Source of the DNA: JBFGCM01 sp041581135
GTDB lineage: Bacteria > Actinomycetota > Acidimicrobiia > Spongiisociales > UBA5794
Direction of reading: 5' to 3'
DNA length: 19,515 nt
Assembly: GCA_041581135.1 (NCBI GenBank)
Contig: JBFGCM010000074.1
Location: 1 to 19,515, forward strand
Shown here: positions 14,614 through 19,515 of the stretch, piece after piece
How positions within the stretch are numbered: position 1 is the stretch's first letter
How the letters are laid out: each line of letters starts with the position of its first letter
Notes under the pieces: model-generated
What the model was told of the DNA's origin: nothing
Databases searched by the model: none
The model's input: the letters and a program-made list of their open reading frames with translations, nothing else
Position numbers and translations under genes: made by a program

Positions 14614-16299
14614 ATGGCGTTGTTCCGACGCAAGTCGCCGCGGGTGGTCCGCAAGGGCATGGGCGACGAGGCCGTCGAGGAAGCCAAGATCCGCAAAGTG
14701 GCGGGTTCCTCGGTCAAGGTCCGCACCTATAAGGCGCCCAAGCCCAAAGAGCCCAAGCCCAGAGAGCAGCCGAAGAAGAAGAAAGCCGAGCCCGCCACAC
14801 AGCGAAGCTCCAAGTCCGGCCAAGCGCAGAGCCGTAACCGGTCAGCCGCGCAGCGGCAGCGGTCAGGGTCGCAGAACCGCCCCCGTTCGCAGGACCGTGC
14901 CGCGTCGCAGCGGAAATCATCCGACCGCCAGGCCAGCCGGTCCCAGAGCCGCAGCCGCTCGCGGCCCCGGCTCGAAGTGGTGCCACCCCCCGAGACCGCC
15001 CGCAAACAGATGCTGGTGCGCCACCAGCCGCACCAGACACAGATCGTGGTCATGGAGGGCCCGGTACTGGTCGAGCACTACGTGGCTCGCTCCGACAAGC
15101 AGTCGCTGGTCGGGAATGTGTACGTCGGCAAGGTGCGCAACGTGTTGCCCGGCATGGAGGCGGCGTTCGTGGACTTCGGCGAAGGCAAGAACGGCGTGCT
15201 GTACGCCGGGGACGTCGACTACAACCTGGAAGAGTTCGGCGGCCGCAAGCCACGGATCGAGGCGGCGCTCAAACCGGGCGATTCCGTCCTGGTCCGGGTG
15301 GTCAAGGACGCCATGGGCCACAAGGGTGCGCGGCTGACCAACCACATCAGCATCGCCGGTAGGTATCTGGTCCTTGCTCAGGATTCAGAGGTGCGCGGCC
15401 TCAGCAAGCGTCTGCCGGACGACGAGCGCAAGCGACTGCAGGCGATCGTCAGCGAGCTGCGGCCGAAAGGGATGGGGGCCATCGTCCGTACGGCCGCCGA
15501 GGGGGCCAGTGAAGAGGCGTTGCGTGCCGACATGGCGCGTCTCAAGCGAATCTGGGACTCCATCGTGAACACCGACATGAGCGTGGCGCCGCGGTTGGTG
15601 CACGAGGAGCTGCCGCTGGTGCTGCGGGTGATCCGGGAGCACTTCACGTCGGACTTCCGCCGGTTGCTCATCGACGACAAGAAGACGTATCAGCAGGTGT
15701 TGGAGTATCTGGAGGGCACCGAGGCCGATCTCAAGGAAAAGGTGAAGCGTTACCAGGACGAGATGCCCATCTTCGAGCGGTTCCACGTGGACGACCAGCT
15801 CGCCAAGGCGCTCGACCGCAAGGTGTGGCTGCCGTCGGGCGGACACATCGTCATCGACCGCACAGAGGCCCTCACGGTGATCGATGTGAACACCGGCAGG
15901 TTCGTGGGGCACTCCAATCTCGAGGAGACGGTGCTCCAGAACAACCTGGAGGCCGCGGAGGAGATCGCTCGCCAACTGCGGTTGCGGGATATCGGGGGCA
16001 TCATCGTCATCGACTTCATCGACATGGAGATCGCCGCCAGCCAGGAGAAGGTGCTCCTGCGTCTGCGCGAGCATCTGGCCAAGGACAAGATGCGTACCCA
16101 GGTGTTCGACGTCTCCAACCTGGGTCTGGTCGAGATGACGCGCAAGAACGTGTCCGAGGCGTTGCTCGAGTCGTTCTCCGAGATCTGCGACAAGTGCAAT
16201 GGTCGCGGCGTGGTGCTGTTCGAGGAGGCCGCCACGGTGGGCACGCCGATTCCGTCGTCGGGCTCGGACGAGGACTCCAGCGCGGCGTCCGCCGGCTGA
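14614..16299 (+). CDS. rne: Ribonuclease E/G family endoribonuclease
   Basis: The 561-residue enzyme cleaves single-stranded RNA in mRNA decay and rRNA/tRNA maturation. The catalytic core starts near residue 133. The S1 domain follows (VGNVYVGKVRNVLPGMEAAF, from 166). The metal-binding aspartates are Asp424 (VIDVNTG) and Asp467 (IVIDFID), and the zinc link is C525/C528 (CDKCNGRG). The spacings D424-D467 (43) and D424-C525 (101) equal those of E. coli RNase E D303, D346 and C404. An N-terminal extension of about 132 residues is rich in Lys, Arg, Ser and Gln, with RSQSRSRSRPR. After the zinc link only 33 residues remain, so the long C-terminal scaffold of E. coli RNase E is absent. The ATG at 14614 has AAAGGAGAG 5 bases upstream; the frame extends to 14548 without a better start. 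Confidence 0.95.
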   Translation: MALFRRKSPRVVRKGMGDEAVEEAKIRKVAGSSVKVRTYKAPKPKEPKPREQPKKKKAEPATQRSSKSGQAQSRNRSAAQRQRSGSQNRPRSQDRAASQRKSSDRQASRSQSRSRSRPRLEVVPPPETARKQMLVRHQPHQTQIVVMEGPVLVEHYVARSDKQSLVGNVYVGKVRNVLPGMEAAFVDFGEGKNGVLYAGDVDYNLEEFGGRKPRIEAALKPGDSVLVRVVKDAMGHKGARLTNHISIAGRYLVLAQDSEVRGLSKRLPDDERKRLQAIVSELRPKGMGAIVRTAAEGASEEALRADMARLKRIWDSIVNTDMSVAPRLVHEELPLVLRVIREHFTSDFRRLLIDDKKTYQQVLEYLEGTEADLKEKVKRYQDEMPIFERFHVDDQLAKALDRKVWLPSGGHIVIDRTEALTVIDVNTGRFVGHSNLEETVLQNNLEAAEEIARQLRLRDIGGIIVIDFIDMEIAASQEKVLLRLREHLAKDKMRTQVFDVSNLGLVEMTRKNVSEALLESFSEICDKCNGRGVVLFEEAATVGTPIPSSGSDEDSSAASAG

Positions 16300-16321
16300 T
16301 TTCCGCGTTCTCGGCGCCGAC

Positions 16322-16327
16322 TACACT
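16322..16327 (+). promoter_or_regulatory. Possible -10 element for rplU
   Basis: TACACT lies in the 54-bp gap between rne and rplU, and the transcript would start near 16334, just ahead of the GGAGGA ribosome site. A weak TTTCCG at 16300-16305 is the only -35 candidate (16-base spacer). Confidence 0.35.
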
Positions 16328-16353
16328 GCAGCGGCACTTCGGAGGATTCCCCC

Positions 16354-16749
16354 ATGTACGCCATCATCCGCACCGGCGGAAAACAAGCCAAGGTTCGCGA
16401 GGGCGACGTGCTGGACGTGGAACGTCTCAAGGGAGACAGCGTCGAGTTCACGCCTCTGCTCGTGGTGGGCAAGGACGGCAACGTCATCTCGGACGCCGAG
16501 GAGCTGGGCGCATACAGGGTGCTCGCCGACGTTCTCGGTGACACCAAGGGCGACAAGGTCGACATCTTCAAGTACAAGAACAAGACCGGGTACCGGCGTC
16601 ATGCCGGCCACCGCCAGATCTACACCACCATCAAGGTGACCAAGATCGAAGCTCCCAAGAAGAAGGCGACGAAGAAGAAGGCCACCGCGAAGGCCGACCA
16701 GACGGCCGACAAAGCGTCGGCCGACGATGCAGCGTCCGAGGAGGCCTGA
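16354..16749 (+). CDS. rplU: Large-subunit ribosomal protein bL21 with a Lys/Ala-rich tail
   Basis: The 131-residue protein starts MYAIIRTGGKQAKVREGD, the standard bL21 N-terminus. It keeps KNKTGYRRHAGHRQ, the basic motif that contacts 23S rRNA, followed by TTIKVTKI. The core ends near residue 98. About 30 extra residues follow, first Lys-rich (KKKATKKKATAKAD) and then acidic and Ala-rich. Similar tails occur in some actinobacterial L21 proteins and are probably disordered. GGAGGA lies 7 bases before the ATG. The stop overlaps the rpmA start by one base. Confidence 0.97.
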   Translation: MYAIIRTGGKQAKVREGDVLDVERLKGDSVEFTPLLVVGKDGNVISDAEELGAYRVLADVLGDTKGDKVDIFKYKNKTGYRRHAGHRQIYTTIKVTKIEAPKKKATKKKATAKADQTADKASADDAASEEA

Positions 16750-17000
16750 TGTCAAAGACCAAAGCCAGTGGCTCCAGCAAGAACGGCCGTGATTCGCATG
16801 CCAAGCGGCTCGGACCGAAGGTGTTCGACGGCCAGACGGTGACGTCAGGCTCCATCCTGGTGCGTCAGCGTGGCACCCGTATCCACCCCGGGGATAACGT
16901 CGGCCGTGGCAATGACGACACGTTGTTCGCCACCATCGACGGCGTGGTCAAGTACGGGCAGCGCGCCGGACGCCGTCACGTGTCGGTCTTCGCCGAGTAG
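16749..17000 (+). CDS. rpmA: Large-subunit ribosomal protein bL27
   Basis: The 83-residue protein reads SGSSKNGRDSHAKRLGPKVF and VTSGSILVRQRGTRIHPGDN, which define bL27. Its N-terminus reaches towards the peptidyl-transferase centre. It starts MSKTKASGSSKNGRD, without the cleavable N-terminal extension found in Firmicutes. The ATG overlaps the rplU stop (TGATG) after GAGGAGG at 16738-16744, so the two ribosomal proteins are translationally coupled. The stop is TAG. Confidence 0.98.
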   Translation: MSKTKASGSSKNGRDSHAKRLGPKVFDGQTVTSGSILVRQRGTRIHPGDNVGRGNDDTLFATIDGVVKYGQRAGRRHVSVFAE

Positions 17001-17007
17001 GGCAGCC

Positions 17008-17040
17008 CGGGCCCCTACGGCCCGCACCCTTCCCGAGGGT
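17008..17040 (+). promoter_or_regulatory. Two tandem hairpins between rpmA and obgE
   Basis: CGGGCC/GGCCCG pair around CCTAC (17008-17024). ACCCT/AGGGT pair around TCCCG (17026-17040). The AGGG of the second 3' arm is the only Shine-Dalgarno-like sequence before the obgE ATG (8-base spacing), so the hairpin could mask it. No T-run follows, so termination is not supported. Confidence 0.4.
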
Positions 17041-17047
17041 CCTTGCC

Positions 17048-18346
17048 ATGTTCGTCGACCGCGTTCGCATCCATGCTCGAGGTGGCAGTGGCGGTGCCGG
17101 AGTCGCCAGCTTCAAGCGGCAGCGGGGCAAGCCCAAGGGCAAGCCCATTGGAGGTGACGGCGGCGACGGCGGTGACGTCTACCTGGTCGCCGATGGTGCG
17201 GTGGCAACGTTGCTCGCACTGTCGCACCACCCCCACCAAGTCGCCGCAGACGGTAGTCACGGCGAAGGCGATCTCCGCCACGGGCGGCGAGGGGACGATC
17301 TTGTCGTGCCCGTGCCGCTCGGCACGGTGGTCCGCGACGATGCAGGCGTCATGCTTGCCGATCTCGTCGAGCCCGGTCAACGCGTGCTGGTGGCCAGAGG
17401 CGGCAAGGGCGGCCGCGGCAACGCCTCCTTCGTGAGCACGGCCCGTCGAGCTCCAGGGTTCGCCGAGCAGGGCGAGTACGGGGAGGAGGCCTCCGTCGTG
17501 CTCGAGCTGAAGCTCATGGCGGACGCTGCACTCATCGGATTCCCCAACGCGGGCAAGAGCACCCTGATCGGCCGAGTGTCGGCGGCGAAACCGAAGATCG
17601 CCGAGTACCCCTTCACGACGCTCGAACCCAACCTCGGTGTCGTGACGGTCGGCGATCGCGAGTTCGTGCTGGCCGACATTCCCGGCCTCATCGAAGGGGC
17701 GGCGGAGGGCAAGGGTCTGGGTCACGAGTTCCTCCGCCACACGGAGCGAGCCCGTGCCCTCGTGATCCTGCTCGACCCAACCGAGATCCAAGAGCGGACC
17801 TATCCGGAGCAGTACGAGATCCTGCAGCGAGAGCTGGCCGAGCACTCACCAGACCTGGCGGCGCGGCCCCAAGTGGTCGCCGTCAACAAACGCGATGCCA
17901 TCCCCGATCCCCGCGACGTCCTGTGGTGGGGGCAGAGGAACGGTCTCGATCTGCATGTGATCTCAGCGGTCGTCGGTGACGGGCTCGACGTTCTCATGCA
18001 TGCGGTAGCCGATGCCGTCGAGACGGCCGAGCGTGAGGCACCCGACCGCCAGGGTTACGTGCTGCACCGCCCGCTCCGAGAGGGATTCACCGTCACGCGG
18101 CGCGGATCCGAATGGGTGGTGAGCGGTAAGGCTGCCGAGCGCGCGGTCCGTCTCGATGACCTCACGGATCCGTCGGCGGCAGATTTCGCCGCCAGGCGCC
18201 TCACTCGGATCGGCGTTGACGATGCGCTCCGTGAAGCCGGAGCCGAGCCCGGGGACGATGTCCGCATCGGCGATCTCGTTTTCACCTACGATCCCGAGCT
18301 GGTCGGCGCCGACGCCGACGCCGACGCCGAGGAGGCAGAACGATGA
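17048..18346 (+). CDS. obgE: GTPase Obg (CgtA), ribosome assembly and stress
   Basis: The 432-residue protein has the three Obg parts. The glycine-rich Obg fold (about 1-158) contains GGSGGAGVASF, GGDGGDGGDVYLVAD and ARGGKGGRGNASF. The G domain has GFPNAGKS (164-171), the switch region YPFTTLEPNLGVV, DIPGLIEGA (210-218) and NKRD (280-283). The C-terminal OCT domain (about 338-418) ends VRIGDLVFTYDPE. Obg binds the 50S subunit late in its assembly and responds to ppGpp. It ends in an acidic ADADADAEEAER tail. The order rplU-rpmA-obgE is widely conserved. The proB ATG overlaps the stop by 4 bp. Confidence 0.97.
   Translation: MFVDRVRIHARGGSGGAGVASFKRQRGKPKGKPIGGDGGDGGDVYLVADGAVATLLALSHHPHQVAADGSHGEGDLRHGRRGDDLVVPVPLGTVVRDDAGVMLADLVEPGQRVLVARGGKGGRGNASFVSTARRAPGFAEQGEYGEEASVVLELKLMADAALIGFPNAGKSTLIGRVSAAKPKIAEYPFTTLEPNLGVVTVGDREFVLADIPGLIEGAAEGKGLGHEFLRHTERARALVILLDPTEIQERTYPEQYEILQRELAEHSPDLAARPQVVAVNKRDAIPDPRDVLWWGQRNGLDLHVISAVVGDGLDVLMHAVADAVETAEREAPDRQGYVLHRPLREGFTVTRRGSEWVVSGKAAERAVRLDDLTDPSAADFAARRLTRIGVDDALREAGAEPGDDVRIGDLVFTYDPELVGADADADAEEAER
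18308..18331 (+). repeat. GCCGAC hexanucleotide tandem repeat in the obgE tail
   Basis: Three exact GCCGAC units and a fourth GCCGAG encode Ala-Asp repeats at the C-terminus of Obg. The repeat is in frame, so gain or loss of a unit would only change tail length by two residues. Confidence 0.8.
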
Positions 18347-19440
18347 GACGCCCGGCGGCACATGCTTCGCCGGTGGTGGTGAAGGTGGGTTCATCCAGCC
18401 TGGTACTGGGGGACGGCACGCTCGACATCGAGGGCATCAAGCGCGCCGTGGCGCAAGTCGCCGGCCTGCGCGACATCGGGCATCCTGCAGTCCTGGTCTC
18501 CTCAGGGGCGGTGGCAGCGGGCATGCCGGCGCTCGGCCTCGCCGAGCGGCCACGCGACATCCCGAGCCTGCAGGCGGCTGCCTCGGTGGGACAGGGGCGG
18601 CTCATGGAGGCATACAACCGGCAGTTCGCCGATCACGGCCTGGTCACCGGACAGGTGTTGTTGACCAAGGACGTGCTCGCCCGGCGCGACCAATACCTCC
18701 ATGCCAGGCACGCTCTCGAGCGGATGATGTCGTACGGCGTGGTGCCCATCGTCAACGAGAACGACACCGTGGGCGTCGAGGAGCTGAAGTTCGGCGACAA
18801 CGACCGGCTGGCGGCCATCGTGTCCCATCTGGTGAGTGCCGGCATGCTGGTGCTGCTCACCGATACCCAGGGCCTCTACTCCAATGATCCGCGCTTCGAC
18901 GAGGATGCCGAGCTGTTGACGGCGGTCCGCCACACCGACGAGGCGCTCGACGCCGTCATCCATGGTTCAGCCGGACCGTTCGGCTCCGGCGGCGTCGCCA
19001 CCAAGGTGAGTGCGGCCCGCATGGCCGCCTGGTCAGGGATTCCGACGGTGATCGCTCCGGCGGCGCATGCCACCGCGGTGCGGGAAGCGGTCGCCGGCGA
19101 GGAGATCGGCACCTGGGTGGAGCCCCACCCGTCCAAGCTCACGGCCCGCAAGTTGTGGATCGCCTTCGGGCAGCCCGCAGAGGGCCGCATCCACGTGGAT
19201 GCCGGGGCGCAGCGTGCTCTGGTCGACCGTGGCACCTCCCTGCTGCCGGCGGGGGTGGCCCACATCGAGGGGCAGTTCAGTGCCGGGGCAGGGGTCGAGG
19301 TGTTGAGCCCCTCCGGGGAGCTGGTGGGCAAGGGCATCACCAGGCTCGGCTCGGCTGAACTCGCCGAGGCGGCCGGCCTGCACAGCGCCGACGCCGGCGG
19401 CGAGGTCATCCATCGCGACGACCTGGTGGTGTTCAAGTAG
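18343..19440 (+). CDS. proB: Glutamate 5-kinase
   Basis: The 365-residue cytoplasmic enzyme makes gamma-glutamyl phosphate, the first step from glutamate to proline. The ATP-binding start is VVKVGSSSLV (Lys14). LVSSGAVAAGM, NENDTV (138-143) with the nearby FGDNDRLAA, and LLTDTQGLYSNDPR are typical of the amino acid kinase fold. The C-terminal PUA domain spans about 275-365 (GRIHVDAGAQRAL, LLPAGVAHIEGQF). Length is normal. The ATG overlaps the obgE stop (ATGA) after GAGGAGG at 18329-18335. proA would usually follow; it is not within the 75 bases left in the window. Confidence 0.97.
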   Translation: MRRPAAHASPVVVKVGSSSLVLGDGTLDIEGIKRAVAQVAGLRDIGHPAVLVSSGAVAAGMPALGLAERPRDIPSLQAAASVGQGRLMEAYNRQFADHGLVTGQVLLTKDVLARRDQYLHARHALERMMSYGVVPIVNENDTVGVEELKFGDNDRLAAIVSHLVSAGMLVLLTDTQGLYSNDPRFDEDAELLTAVRHTDEALDAVIHGSAGPFGSGGVATKVSAARMAAWSGIPTVIAPAAHATAVREAVAGEEIGTWVEPHPSKLTARKLWIAFGQPAEGRIHVDAGAQRALVDRGTSLLPAGVAHIEGQFSAGAGVEVLSPSGELVGKGITRLGSAELAEAAGLHSADAGGEVIHRDDLVVFK

Positions 19441-19445
19441 CGCCG

Positions 19446-19466
19446 CCGACCGGCTTCGCCGGTCGG
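19446..19466 (+). terminator. Hairpin 1 after proB, possible terminator
   Basis: CCGACCGGC and GCCGGTCGG form a perfect 9-bp stem around TTC, starting 6 bases after the proB stop. There is no T-run, which is common for GC-rich actinobacterial terminators, so the terminator call is probable rather than certain. Confidence 0.6.
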
Positions 19467-19468
19467 TT

Positions 19469-19489
19469 GGAGAATGCTCCGCATTCTCC
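19469..19489 (+). terminator. Hairpin 2 after proB, possible second terminator or repeat element
   Basis: GGAGAATGC and GCATTCTCC form a perfect 9-bp stem around TCC, two bases after hairpin 1. The remaining 26 bases of the window show no gene. The pair could be a double terminator or a copy of an extragenic palindromic repeat. Confidence 0.5.
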
Positions 19490-19515
19490 CGACGCTGTTG
19501 CAGTAGCGCGGAGCG

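Noticed and set aside
14415..14732. 105-codon open frame in the rne leader
   Set aside because: No ribosome site, it runs into rne out of frame, and the product has no family resemblance. Noted only as part of the leader.
1..19515. CRISPR array, transposon, prophage, toxin-antitoxin or defence genes
   Set aside because: No regularly spaced direct repeats, transposase or integrase motifs, or recognisable defence domains were seen. The gene content is core housekeeping.

Overview
The window is a GC-rich chromosomal segment with the gene order of an actinobacterial core region. The best guess is a member of the class Acidimicrobiia or a close relative. The basis is an F420-type luciferase-like oxidoreductase, GTG starts, GAGGAGG Shine-Dalgarno sites, an Obg with a C-terminal OCT domain, and the order valS-folC-ndk-mreBCD-mrdA-rodA ... 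rne-rplU-rpmA-obgE-proB, familiar from Streptomyces and relatives. The taxonomic placement is inference.

Layout. Positions 1-470 hold the 3' end of a surface protein (SdrD B-like repeat, IPATG sorting signal, basic tail). It converges on, and overlaps by 17 bp, a minus-strand pair: an MscS-type mechanosensitive channel (1365-2216) and an F420-type oxidoreductase (454-1368). A 471-bp divergent region (2217-2687) contains two strong hairpins and no clear full-length gene. From valS (2688) to proB (19440) every gene is on the plus strand, most with gaps of a few bases or 1-4 bp overlaps.

The genes fall into functional blocks: valyl-tRNA charging and folate polyglutamylation (valS, folC); nucleotide supply (ndk, tdk); the rod-shape cell wall elongation machinery (mreB, mreC, mreD, the PBP2 transpeptidase mrdA and the glycosyltransferase rodA); RNA processing and ribosome assembly (rne, rplU, rpmA, obgE); and proline synthesis (proB). 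Between rodA and rne, where many Actinobacteria carry a radical-SAM gene pair, this window has tdk and a secreted, membrane-anchored SGNH-hydrolase-like protein. Two tandem perfect hairpins follow proB and may end the transcript.

No tRNA, rRNA, insertion sequence, CRISPR array or defence system was seen. I did not find a clearly novel multi-gene system. The points most worth checking are the structured leaders upstream of valS and rne, the tdk/SGNH-like insertion, the SR-rich N-terminal extension of RNase E/G, and possible Shine-Dalgarno sequestration ahead of obgE.
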